NCBI RefSeq assembly: GCF_030269925.1
Contig: NC_085128.1
Span: 16,060,501 to 16,124,500, forward strand
Origin: Bombyx mori
Taxonomy: Eukaryota > Arthropoda > Insecta > Lepidoptera > Bombycidae
Length of the DNA: 64,000 nt
Direction of reading: 5' to 3'
The translations under genes were made by a program, and so were the position numbers. This document shows, piece after piece, positions 1 to 9,103 of this stretch (position 1 is its first letter; the number at the start of each line of letters is the position of its first letter). A model generated the notes under the pieces. It saw nothing but the letters and a program-made list of their open reading frames with translations, was not told the origin of the DNA and searched no databases.

Positions 1-1196
1 GTGACGGGTGGTAACGCATCAGAGGGTGGCAAGGAGGCTCTGCGTTCTACCTCACTGTCTACTAATTCTACATGAACAGGGTCCACGGATTGAGTGCTGG
101 GCGTGCACTGGGTTTGCAATGTATCGGCCAGCAGCTCTGCTTTTTCGTCATCATCGAACGCCGCGAGTCGGCCTGAGGGGCCTACGAGGGGGGGCATAGT
201 TACTACCGTATCCGATTTGAGAGTACGAGCTAAGCGGTAGTAAGACCTTTGGGAGGGCGCGAGTCCTTCTAAGAAATCAGACCATCTGGCATCTCGGACT
301 TCGGCGATGCGAGACTTTACGTCGCGTTGTAGGGCACGCATTCGAATACGATTTTCCGCGGTAGGATACCTGTCGTAGGCGCGTATCGAGGCGTTCTTAG
401 CTCTAAGAAGTTCCCTAATATCGTCGGACAATTTGAAGCGGTGAAGGAAGTCCTCCGCTACAACTTGTTTCGATGACCTATCTAATGTCGAGGTGATGTG
501 TGACGTTAAGATGTCTATGGCTTCAGCGGTATCCTGAGGAGACGGGATAGAGTCCGGGTTAAACGGGAGCGATGGTGGATCAGATTCAGCCAGGCTGATG
601 CCCAGCGTGTGCCAATCCACCACAGTCCTCGTGACGGGAACGGAATCGGGAGCGCGACCGAGCTTCATAACGACGGGACGGTGGTCTGAATCTAACTCTG
701 AAACTACTTCGATCGAGTGTAAGCGCAGAGTTACGTTTTTTAATAACGCTATGTCGAGTATATCCGGGCGATGCGCGATATTTAGCGGGTAGTGAGTCGG
801 GGTTAGCGGAGCGACGATATCGAAGGCGAGATCATCGACTAACGCGTCAAGCCGCCTGCCATTCGGAGTTGTGGTGTGTGAGTTCCACCTGATGTGTTTA
901 CAATTTAGGTCGCCCGCCAGAATGACAGAGCTCCCCATACCGAGCAGCGCCTCGATATCACTGCTTAGAACGATCTTATCCGGTGGAAGATAAACGGACG
1001 CGATAACGATCGGCGCGTGTCCCGTCAGTGAGATTCGGCACACTGATGCTTCGATATTAGCGAGCGCGGGAGGATCGAGCGGGACGCAATGCAGGGCTCT
1101 TCTATAGTAAATGACGGTACCACCACCACGGGCAGAGAGCCTGTCGTTCCTGACCATGTTATAGTTCGCGATTTTAGGGTCACGGCGCGCGGGCTG
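1..1196 (-). CDS. Jockey-type LINE ORF2 fragment (endonuclease domain), runs off the left edge
   Basis: Reading the minus strand from about 1196 to base 1 gives one uninterrupted frame with no stop, so the coding part continues outside the window. It encodes an apurinic-type endonuclease as found in non-LTR retrotransposons, which nicks the target DNA for reverse transcription. Seen directly: an AGDLNCKH-type metal-binding motif near 910-930 and the terminal SDHRPV motif near 680, followed by the linker that precedes reverse transcriptase. The start of the domain is missing: similarity begins inside it at about 1196 and unrelated AT-rich DNA follows, so this copy is 5'-truncated. It may belong to the BMC1 family whose reverse transcriptase lies at 38 kb, but the two pieces do not overlap and this cannot be tested here. 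It is a mobile-element gene, not a host gene. Confidence 0.85.
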
Positions 1197-1412
1197 TAAA
1201 AATATTATGAATCAGCGAAAAGTATGTGAAATTAACTAGTAGTATTGTAGGTGTCGTTTTAGACTTGCATTTTCTGGAAGTTTACCAGGATTTTAAGTGG
1301 AAACCGGAGCTCATAGAGGCCTCTACCTTACAACCAAACTTTACACCAATTAAATATATGTAAAGACTAGCGAATGTTTCTTGATGTTAAGAAGTCCAAT
1401 GCTAAAAAAGAC
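1197..1412. other. Short AT-rich stretch without recognised content
   Basis: Between the truncated LINE and the BEL element I see no open frame, splice-site pair or known repeat. I looked here on the minus strand for the missing last exon of the SLC46-like gene and saw no convincing candidate. Confidence 0.5.
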
Positions 1413-1836
1413 TGTTTCGTACTGAAACAGATTTTTCGTGTTTCTGTATTTTTATTAATATCGAGTATTAGGCAATACATCTTCAAGACAACACAAGTCT
1501 TAACCTAGGTGCAGTAAGGTTCGATCTCGCCTGTAGACGGCCGACTAGCCAACCAGAAGCTTGCTGAGCAACCCCTCCAAGCCTACGGGCAGAGATCGCC
1601 GTCGCATAGTAACTTAACACACGCGTTCCGCGGCAGACATTCTTTATTACAAACAACAAAAATTATCCAACGCAAGTCACGCGTAACCATTAGAACCAGC
1701 GACAATTGTTCATCGTGTACCAGTCAAGGGACAGACGGTCCCACCTCCGGAAACGACGCTGAGCCCAGGGAGCGCGAGGCAGTGGAAGGAAGGCGAACCG
1801 GTAAGTCTTCAGACTTATTTCGTTCCTTACTGTACA
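1413..1836 (+). repeat. 5' LTR of BEL/Pao element
   Basis: This 424-bp direct repeat of 7446-7869 has TG...CA ends. It should carry the promoter of the element; I did not find an unambiguous TATA box. Confidence 0.95.
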
Positions 1837-1962
1837 TATTTTTTGGTCCATTCGAACCGAATTGCTTAGCGTGACCTTGTGTTGTCTTGAGTTAGTATTC
1901 ATTTTTAATTTGTAATAAAATTCACGATAACCGCCATTAACTCGCGCTGCTCCGTAGCCATC

Positions 1963-4900
1963 ATGGCGGATATCGAACAAGATTTGTTTGAACGCGAAAT
2001 AATTCTTGACGATATCAAACGTACACTACAAGTTGCTCAAATTAATGAACAGCAATTTAGATCTCGTGTTATAGACCTAACTTCTCAACACAGAAAGTTC
2101 TCAAAATTACAATCGAAAATTGAAAAGGTTCTAATAAAATCAAAATGTTTCGATAAAGATGAACAGCTTAAAATTCGTGGTGATTTTAATGATTGTTACT
2201 ACGCCATAATTGCTCATATGAATAATTTGAAAAAATCGGATGAAGAGAGTAGACGCATGAGTCGACCTTCAATTTTAAATTCTTCATTCAATGCTCATAG
2301 CGGTGGTTGCGCAACCAAACTACCCACCTTGCCTATGCCGTGTTTCAACGGGGAACCTACCGAGTGGCCCCCGTTTTATGATTTATTTCGTTCGTTAGTG
2401 CACGACAGTGATGCCTTCACCAACACGGAGAAATTCCGTTACTTACTATTAACTTTAAATAATGAGCCATATAATTTAATAAAGTCACTACCGATAACTG
2501 AGGACAATTACTTTGTGGCTTTGAACATTTTAATTTCTCGGTATGATAATAAACGGGTGATCGCAGTGAAACATATCGACAAAATACTCGATATCGAACC
2601 TTGTTCCGAAAGAAACATTCTTACTTTGCGTAATTTACTGAACGTATATCAAGAAAATATAAAAGCTTTGGAAGTTATGCCATTACCTACGAAACAATGG
2701 AGTTTTTTATTATTGAACATCCTACTGCGTAAAATACCACCCTCAATACGTAAGAGGTTCGAGTTATCTCTTATAAAACCATGCGATATTCCAGACATCG
2801 ACACGTTAATAAACTTTTTAGAACGTGAGTTATCTGCATGCCAATTTTCAAACTCAAATTCGGTTAGTTTAAATACAAATGTTAAAATGGTCGAACACGG
2901 GGGTAGTTCTCGAACATTACCGCAAAATGCATCGCGTGTTGTTTCTAAGTCAAGCGAAGCCACCTTAGGTACGCGACGTTCATTTGCCGCTAGCGTCATT
3001 CATGACGTTCCCTTAACAAATAAAAACACGAAGAACAATATTTGTTTATGTTGTGAGGCTCAGCATACGTTAAATAAATGCAGCAAATTTCTAAATTTAT
3101 CTCCGCGTGATAGATATTCTTTCATTCAAAATAAAAACGTTTGTTTTAATTGTTTAAATGTCGGTCATGATGTGAAACAATGCAAGTCCAATTTTGTGTG
3201 TCGCTCGTGTCAAAAAAGACATCACACTTTGCTTCATTTTGATTCTCATCGTTTTTCGGTTACATTAAATAGTGGTATGACAGAAAGTAGTTCTGCATCT
3301 CTCTCGCGCAACGATACATCTCAATCTGACGTAGCCGCTCAACACGTCATGACCGCGGTGAATCACGCACAGTCTACTGCATCGTGTGTTCGGGGTACAG
3401 TTTTGTTAGCCACAGCGCTCATCCATGTATGTGTGACTACGCGTATTAAACACATCGTTCGATGTATTGTAGATAGTGGTAGTCAGGCGACATTTATCAC
3501 AGAGGCTTGCGCGCAGCGTTTAAATTTAGCGCGTAAATATACTAACGTTCCGGTGTTCGGTGTGGGTGATAGTAAGCCTGTATACCCGAATGGCTTCGTA
3601 ACGTTTTGCGTTACCTCTCGTAATGGGGATCAGCCTTCGATCCCGGTTGAAGCATTTATTTTACCAAAGATTGTTTTACAAAATATGCCAAGTGTTTCTT
3701 TACCTTTCACGGAATGGCCTCATATACAGAATATTACATTAGCTGATCCCAATTTTCATACTCCACAACCAGTGGAAATGCTATTAGGTGCGGACATACT
3801 GTCCCAAATATTATTAGGCAATGTGATTACGGGACCACCTGGTTCGCCGATAGCTATAAATAGCATCTTCGGTTATCTATTGTTAGGTAGTCTTTCTTTC
3901 AATCACAAGTCTTCCCCTGTTACTACAGGAATACAAGTTTATCATTCAAGTTTTAGCTCATCCTACGATGACATAGAATTAACAAAATTTTGGGAATTGG
4001 AGTCGTTGCCTGAAAGGAAAGAGTTCACTCCAGATGAAACTTTGTGCGAATCGTTATTTGTTAGCTCACATACTCGTGACGAAACCGGACGATACATAGT
4101 CCCCCTTCCGCTTAGACCGGATTCCCCGTCCTTAGGTGAATCCCGGAATATAGCTTTAGCTAGATTAAATAAATTAGAATATCGTTTAGAACGTAATCCT
4201 TTGTTAAAAATGGACTATCACACGTGTTTAAAAGAATACGATGATTTTGACCACATGGAGTTAGTAAGCACTCCATCCCTGGTTCCGGACAATTCGTATT
4301 ACATACCGCACCACTGCGTGGTCAAAGATTCGAGTACTACTACTCGAACGCGCGTTGTTTTTGATGCAGGTTGCAAAACTTCCAATGGAAAGTCTTTGAA
4401 TGACATCTTATTAGTCGGTCCTAACTTGCACCAAGACATAGTCGATGTTTTACTAAAATTTAGATTAAATTCTATTGCTTTCACAGCAGATATAAAACAA
4501 ATGTACCGAAACATTTTAATACGTGAGTCGGATCGCGATTTTCAACGAATCTTATGGCGGTCATCATTAAATGAACCCGTACGCGACTATCGACTCCGAA
4601 CAGTTACTTTCGGCGTTAGTTCTTCACCGTATTTAGCATTACGCACGATGCGACAACTAGCTGTCGATGAGCAGACGCGGTTCCCGTTAGCCTCTGAGGT
4701 CCTGAGGGACCAAGTGTTTGTTGATGACGTAGTCACGGGAGAAAATGACGAGTCACGTGCTTTAGTTTTACAACAACAATTAATTGGTATTTGTCAATCA
4801 GCGGGATTCGAACTGCGAAAGTGGTGCAGCAACTCGCCCGCGATACTCGCGGCAGTTCGGACACCAAGTCTTCACGGTGAGCGGCAGGACAACATATCCT

Positions 4901-5673
4901 TCGCTTCCATGGAAAATGATATGCAAATAAAAGTCCTCGGTCTGCAGTGGAACCCAAAGCTTAACGTTTTTTCATTTTCTATTCAAGTAGGAACCGATAA
5001 AATAACAAAACGTGCGATTCTATCTCAAATAGCGAAAATTTATGATCCCATGGGTTGGCTCGCTCCTGTCACTTTATATGCCAAACATTTAATACAATTA
5101 TTATGGTTATCAAAAGTGGGCTGGAACGACCCACTGCCCGTGAATATAACAAACGCGTGGTCGACCTTTATCAATGAGTTACCACTCTTATCGCAATTAG
5201 AAATTCCACGTTATGTTTTGCCAAATACATATGCTGTCCAAATTCATGGGTTTTCGGACGCATCCGAGAAAGCATATGCTGCTAGCATTTACCTACGTCT
5301 TACGGACTTACAACATAATGTTAGATGCTTTCTTTTAATTGCAAAAACTCGCGTGGCGCCTATCAAACCGGTTTTGACGATACCACGCTTAGAGTTATGT
5401 GCGGCGGTATTATTGTCTCAGCTGTGTGAGAGGGTGCTATGTATTTATAAAGATCGTGTGAACTGCGAAGATATATACGCATGGTCAGATTCTTCTATTG
5501 TGTTAGCGTGGCTTCGATCACCACCTCACGAATGGAAAACCTTCGTGTCTAATCGAACGAGCGAGATACTCTCACGACTTCCAGCAAGGTGCTGGCGTCA
5601 CGTTCCATCTGAGGATAACCCAGCAGATATGGAGCATCTGCATCTCGTGGGATGCTTCCTCAAACATTTCTAA
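1963..5673 (+). CDS. BEL/Pao Gag-Pol, N-terminal part (gag, protease, RT, RNase H)
   Basis: This 1236-codon frame starts at an ATG 126 bases inside the LTR. In order it contains a Gag region of about 350 residues, two cysteine knuckles (about residues 363-376 and 393-406, the second CFNCLNVGHDVKQC), an aspartic protease with DSGS near residue 503, a reverse transcriptase whose catalytic box reads FVDD near residue 920 (YVDD/FVDD is normal for BEL/Pao), and RNase H motifs (FSDAS near 1097, WSDSS near 1173). It ends just after the conserved NPAD motif at the end of RNase H, where the frame shifts, so the integrase is cut off into the next frame. The protein would act in cytoplasmic particles that copy the element RNA into DNA. 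A short direct repeat gcatctgcatct lies exactly at the break (about 5633-5645), suggesting a small duplication; a programmed shift is less likely because no slippery site is apparent. Confidence 0.93.
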   Translation: MADIEQDLFEREIILDDIKRTLQVAQINEQQFRSRVIDLTSQHRKFSKLQSKIEKVLIKSKCFDKDEQLKIRGDFNDCYYAIIAHMNNLKKSDEESRRMSRPSILNSSFNAHSGGCATKLPTLPMPCFNGEPTEWPPFYDLFRSLVHDSDAFTNTEKFRYLLLTLNNEPYNLIKSLPITEDNYFVALNILISRYDNKRVIAVKHIDKILDIEPCSERNILTLRNLLNVYQENIKALEVMPLPTKQWSFLLLNILLRKIPPSIRKRFELSLIKPCDIPDIDTLINFLERELSACQFSNSNSVSLNTNVKMVEHGGSSRTLPQNASRVVSKSSEATLGTRRSFAASVIHDVPLTNKNTKNNICLCCEAQHTLNKCSKFLNLSPRDRYSFIQNKNVCFNCLNVGHDVKQCKSNFVCRSCQKRHHTLLHFDSHRFSVTLNSGMTESSSASLSRNDTSQSDVAAQHVMTAVNHAQSTASCVRGTVLLATALIHVCVTTRIKHIVRCIVDSGSQATFITEACAQRLNLARKYTNVPVFGVGDSKPVYPNGFVTFCVTSRNGDQPSIPVEAFILPKIVLQNMPSVSLPFTEWPHIQNITLADPNFHTPQPVEMLLGADILSQILLGNVITGPPGSPIAINSIFGYLLLGSLSFNHKSSPVTTGIQVYHSSFSSSYDDIELTKFWELESLPERKEFTPDETLCESLFVSSHTRDETGRYIVPLPLRPDSPSLGESRNIALARLNKLEYRLERNPLLKMDYHTCLKEYDDFDHMELVSTPSLVPDNSYYIPHHCVVKDSSTTTRTRVVFDAGCKTSNGKSLNDILLVGPNLHQDIVDVLLKFRLNSIAFTADIKQMYRNILIRESDRDFQRILWRSSLNEPVRDYRLRTVTFGVSSSPYLALRTMRQLAVDEQTRFPLASEVLRDQVFVDDVVTGENDESRALVLQQQLIGICQSAGFELRKWCSNSPAILAAVRTPSLHGERQDNISFASMENDMQIKVLGLQWNPKLNVFSFSIQVGTDKITKRAILSQIAKIYDPMGWLAPVTLYAKHLIQLLWLSKVGWNDPLPVNITNAWSTFINELPLLSQLEIPRYVLPNTYAVQIHGFSDASEKAYAASIYLRLTDLQHNVRCFLLIAKTRVAPIKPVLTIPRLELCAAVLLSQLCERVLCIYKDRVNCEDIYAWSDSSIVLAWLRSPPHEWKTFVSNRTSEILSRLPARCWRHVPSEDNPADMEHLHLVGCFLKHF

Positions 5674-7298
5674 ATAATGAAATGTGGTTTAATGGCCCAC
5701 CGTGGTTTGCCCGAGAGCCGTCTTACTGGCCCACGAACAAAAACATTCCTAATACTACGGAGGAAAGACGTAATTTAACAGTAATGCTGAATTCAGTAAT
5801 AACACAACCGGAGGACGTGGAATACATATCACGCTTTTCCACGCTAGGTAACCTCATTAGAATTACAGCTCGAATATTTCGTTTTTACAATAATTGTAAG
5901 CGAATAAAAAAATCCTATCCTGATTTTATTACGGTGTCCGAGTATGAGTTTTCTTTAATGAAATTAATTCACAGAGTTCAATTATTTTGTTTTTATGAGG
6001 ACATAAAAAATATTTCACAGGGAAAATATCCTTCAAATAAACTCAGACGTTTAAATCCCTTTCTTGACAAAGACAATAATTTACGAGTAGGAGGACGACT
6101 TCACAAGTCAATTTTGAATTTTGATTCTAAGCACCAGTTGATTCTACCTAAAAAACATCATTTAACTTTTTTAATAATCGATAACGCTCATATCACATAT
6201 TTGCATGCCGGACCTCAGTCTGTTCAACACATTTTATTTCAAAGATTCTGGATCTTATCCAGTCGTGATATTATTCGTATGCGTATTCATAGTTGTGTTC
6301 GTTGTTTTCGAGCACGTCCTGCTCCGTTACAGCCAGCCATGGCTCCGCTACCCGCCTCAAGAGTGCGTCCCGAACGTCCATTCTTAAAGACTGCAGTTGA
6401 TTTCGCTGGACCGTTTTACGTTCGTGCAAACAAAGTTCGAAACGCGAAGGTAATCAAATGTTATGTTGCTGTTTTCGTTTGTATGTCGGTTAAGGCGGTG
6501 CATCTCGAGTTGGTTTCGGAATTATCTACTGACGCGTTTTTGGCGACTCTAAGACGATTTATATCACGTAGAGGTATGAGTACCGATATTTATTCCGATT
6601 GCGGGAGAAACTTTGTTGGCTGTAATAACTACCTACAAGAGTTATATAAATTTTTACGTGATAATAATGTACAATCGACGTTAAACAGTAAAACTTTAGA
6701 ACAAGGTATAACTTGGCATTTTCAGCCACCTTACGCTTCTCATTTCGGCGGCTTATTCGAAGCTGGTGTAAAAAGTTTTAAGCATCACTTTTACCGTGTG
6801 TTAGGCACACAAACACAGACGTATGATGAGATGCATACACTTCTTTGTCAAATTGAGGCCGTACTCAATTCACGACCACTCTGTGTGTTAAGTAGCGATC
6901 CTACGGACCCTTTACCTTTAACACCTTCTCATTTTTTAATTGGAGGTCCTTTAACGGCTCTGCCAGATGTCTCATTGACGGAGTCTACTTCAAATAAACT
7001 GACCAGATGGCGTTGGGTACAACAGTGTCTTCAACACTTTTGGAAACGTTGGAGTCGCGAGTATTTACATGAAATCCAACAACGCAATAAATGGTTTCAC
7101 AATCGCGGACCACTCGTACGTGAAGGCACCATTGTCGTGGTACGCGACGATAATCTTCCTCCATTACACTGGAGACTGGCTCGCGTACACGCTCTTCATC
7201 CCGGGTCCGACAATGTTACTCGCGTAGTAACTGTTCAAATCGGTAATACCTTTGTTAAACGTGCAGTAGTCAAACTTTGTCCACTTCCAATAAATTAA
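5652..7298 (+). CDS. BEL/Pao integrase part, separated by frameshift
   Basis: This 548-codon frame overlaps the end of the previous one by 22 bases in another frame. The ATG at 5652 is internal to what should be one polyprotein, not a true start. Seen in order: the RNase H/integrase connector, an H2C2 zinc-binding domain (His pair around 6185-6210, then CVRCF), the integrase core with acidic residues near 250 (AVDFAG), 316 (YSDCGRN) and 371 (FEAGVK), and a C-terminal DUF5641-like region rich in tryptophan. The integrase would insert the cDNA copy into chromosomes. It is open throughout, so apart from the frame break the element looks intact. It ends 147 bases before the right LTR. Confidence 0.92.
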   Translation: MLPQTFLNNEMWFNGPPWFAREPSYWPTNKNIPNTTEERRNLTVMLNSVITQPEDVEYISRFSTLGNLIRITARIFRFYNNCKRIKKSYPDFITVSEYEFSLMKLIHRVQLFCFYEDIKNISQGKYPSNKLRRLNPFLDKDNNLRVGGRLHKSILNFDSKHQLILPKKHHLTFLIIDNAHITYLHAGPQSVQHILFQRFWILSSRDIIRMRIHSCVRCFRARPAPLQPAMAPLPASRVRPERPFLKTAVDFAGPFYVRANKVRNAKVIKCYVAVFVCMSVKAVHLELVSELSTDAFLATLRRFISRRGMSTDIYSDCGRNFVGCNNYLQELYKFLRDNNVQSTLNSKTLEQGITWHFQPPYASHFGGLFEAGVKSFKHHFYRVLGTQTQTYDEMHTLLCQIEAVLNSRPLCVLSSDPTDPLPLTPSHFLIGGPLTALPDVSLTESTSNKLTRWRWVQQCLQHFWKRWSREYLHEIQQRNKWFHNRGPLVREGTIVVVRDDNLPPLHWRLARVHALHPGSDNVTRVVTVQIGNTFVKRAVVKLCPLPIN

Positions 7299-7445
7299 CT
7301 TTTTTTATTATTATGTCACTCATTGTTTTTTCTTTTATTTTTATTAGTACTTTTAATTTTCACACATACGTGGTTGAGTTACTGAGTTTTTAAATTCCTT
7401 CATAAGTAGTGTTAAAACAATTGCATTATTTTAAGGTGAGCGGCA

Positions 7446-7869
7446 TGTTTCGTACTGAAACAGATTTTTCGTGTTTCTGTATTTTTATTAATATCGAGTA
7501 TTAGGCAATACATCTTCAAGACAACACAAGTCTTAACCTAGGTGCAGTAAGGTTCGATCTCGCCTGTAGACGGCCGACTAGCCAACCAGAAGCTTGCTGA
7601 GCAACCCCTCCAAGCCTACGGGCAGAGATCGCCGTCGCATAGTAACTTAACACACGCGTTCCGCGGCAGACATTCTTTATTACAAACAACAAAAATTATC
7701 CAACGCAAGTCACGCGTAACCATTAGAACCAGCGACAATTGTTCATCGTGTACCAGTCAAGGGACAGACGGTCCCACCTCCGGAAACGACGCTGAGCCCA
7801 GGGAGCGCGAGGCAGTGGAAGGAAGGCGAACCGGTAAGTCTTCAGACTTATTTCGTTCCTTACTGTACA
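7446..7869 (+). repeat. 3' LTR of BEL/Pao element
   Basis: This is the 424-bp partner of 1413-1836, identical by eye, followed by the target duplication AAGAC. Confidence 0.95.
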
Positions 7870-7904
7870 AAGACTTAGTTAAATATTTTATTATGTATTA
7901 AGTA

Positions 7905-7993
7905 CGGAAAAATGGTAGACAGCGTCTTAGCTCTGCCCCTGACGTTGCTGACGTGAACGATGGTAACCACTCACCGTAAGCAATAAATAAATA
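7905..7993 (+). repeat. Diverged CR1-type LINE 3' tail
   Basis: The stretch is similar to the last ~90 bases of the LINE at 19.5-23.2 kb (TTAGCTCTGCCCCTGACG, GGTAACCACTCACC, AATAAATAAA tail). It is much degraded and directly abuts the element that follows. Confidence 0.65.
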
Positions 7994-8420
7994 AAAAAGA
8001 TGTGAGGCGTCGTGGGACACCGGATAGAAACAAAGTTCCTTATTATAAAAATATTAATTTTAAGTTCTATTCGAGGTATAAAAAAAAAAAAAAAAACTGG
8101 AGGTTTCGCAACAACCCACGGTCATTTGGTAACGTGCGAACTTATTGTGGTACACTTCATTCACGGTTGCTTGCATAAAAGTTAGTGTATTGCGCAAACG
8201 AACGCCCTGAGATCGTGGTCAATGAATGATAAAAAAATATGTTATTCTTTGTACGTTATTACAAAGTTAAGTCGTACACTGTGTGCATTACTAATTTGTA
8301 CGTTATTACAAAGCTAAGTCGTACACTATGTGCGTTACTAATAAAAATTTTACGTTACGGACGTTTTAACCCGGTTACGGTACCCCTCCGCATCGTCTCA
8401 TAAGGAACTTCGTCCCAAAA
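7994..8420 (+). repeat. Dispersed element X, copy 1 (inverted ends GGAACGAAGTTCCTTAT)
   Basis: The copy shares sequence with 11853-12166 and, inverted, with 36112-36470. Near the left is a GGGACACCGGATA block, then a terminal-like motif (here AAACAAAGTTCCTTAT) that reappears inverted at the right end as ATAAGGAACTTCGTCCC (8400-8417). No protein is encoded, so it is a MITE-like non-autonomous element of unknown superfamily. A 45-bp internal block starting TTGTACGTTATTACAAAG is tandemly duplicated here (about 8250-8342) but single in the other copies. Its right end lies within 20 bases of the splice donor of the SLC46-like exon. Confidence 0.7.
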
Positions 8421-8435
8421 TAAAAAAATACATAC

Positions 8436-8592
8436 CCGAAAATAGCTACAGCCGGTACGGTCATGGCGGCTCCGAGCAGGAAGACGGCGCCTGGCAGCAC
8501 GTTGAGCGTCGCCATGTAGACGCGGGAGTAGAGCGGTCCGTAAACCAGCGGCATCATCGCCTCCGCCAGACCGAACAGAGAATTCACCTTGC
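8436..8592 (-). CDS. SLC46-like transporter, exon 5 (penultimate or last visible)
   Basis: On the minus strand the exon starts after a CCAG acceptor (AG at 8594-8593) and reads, with the preceding G, a 51-codon stretch beginning KVNSLFGLAEAMMPLVYGPL and ending TVPAVAIF. It stops at a good donor, GTATGT (8435-8430), in phase 2. This is the last pair of membrane helices of an SLC46-type MFS protein; the KVNSLFGLAEAM motif is characteristic of these proteins. The phase (2 + 51 codons + 2 bases) fits the upstream exon exactly. A short final exon should follow at lower coordinates but was not recognised in 1-8435. If the donor were not used, translation would run another ~20 codons into element X and stop near 8375. 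Confidence 0.85.
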
Positions 8593-8647
8593 CTGGATAC
8601 ACGAACTTATTTAGAACATCAGTATCTATGTTTGTTAGTAGCAGTTT

Positions 8648-8765
8648 TAGCGGTAGGCAGCGGCTTGGCTCTGCCCCTGGCATTGCTGAAGTCCATGGGC
8701 GACAGTAACCGCTCACCATCAGGTGGACCGTATGCTCGTCTGCCTAAAACGGCAATAAAAAAAAT
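8648..8765 (+). repeat. CR1-type LINE 3' tail
   Basis: The sequence from GCGGTAGGCAGCGGCTTGG to the A-run matches the final ~110 bases of the LINE at 19.5-23.2 kb, including the end of its ORF. It is a 5'-truncated insertion in intron 4 of the SLC46-like gene. Confidence 0.85.
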
Positions 8766-8799
8766 TAGTATAAACAAAGGTGCTAAAGTAGCTTAAGTG

Positions 8800-8985
8800 G
8801 CGAATGAAAGGCGATTGCATGCAGAGATGTGAATGTTTCGATGGATGTGTGGAGTAACGAGAACATATTTAATTGGAAATGCGGAGTGGCTGGCAAGAGC
8901 TGGATGAGAAAAGCCGAAGATCGTGTTCAATGGAGTGGCTTATGTCCAACAGCGGACTGCTATAGGCCGATGATGTGTGATAATT
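8800..8985 (+). repeat. RTE-type LINE 3' end fragment
   Basis: The GCCGAAGATCGTGTTCAATGG motif region, the GTCCAACAGCGGACTGC motif and the terminal GATGATG-type tail are typical of the 3' end of insect RTE-like LINEs. It is a short decayed coding remnant without an open frame. Confidence 0.55.
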
Positions 8986-9103
8986 AAAACTAGTTTTACT
9001 GCTGCAACATAATGTTCAAATTTCGACCAAATAACACCTTAGTCGACAGTGGCCCCGAAAACTTTAAAATATTCTAAAAGTCGGCAACGATACAATAACA
9101 GAA

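Larger units (their letters stand above)
1413..7869 (+). mobile_element. Complete BEL/Pao LTR retrotransposon
   Basis: The element has two 424-bp LTRs (1413-1836 and 7446-7869), both starting TGTTTCG and ending TGTACA, which look identical base for base. It is flanked by a 5-bp target duplication AAGAC (1408-1412 and 7870-7874). Between the LTRs lie a gag-protease-RT-RNase H frame and an integrase frame; this order with DUF1759/A17-type protease and DUF5641 parts is typical of BEL/Pao elements. A possible primer-binding site beginning TGGTCCATTCG lies about 7 bases inside the left LTR, but I could not match it to a tRNA. A purine-rich stretch precedes the right LTR. There is no envelope frame. 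Identical LTRs imply a recent insertion, yet the coding region is broken near 5,640. It lies beyond the last visible exon of the SLC46-like gene. Confidence 0.95.

Noticed and set aside
1413..7869. Endogenous retrovirus with an envelope gene
   Set aside because: After integrase only 147 bases remain before the LTR; no envelope frame is present in this element or in the gypsy element.
8375..8719. A 114-codon single-exon gene
   Set aside because: Its right part is a LINE tail and its left end runs past a good splice donor into element X; only 8436-8592 is exon.
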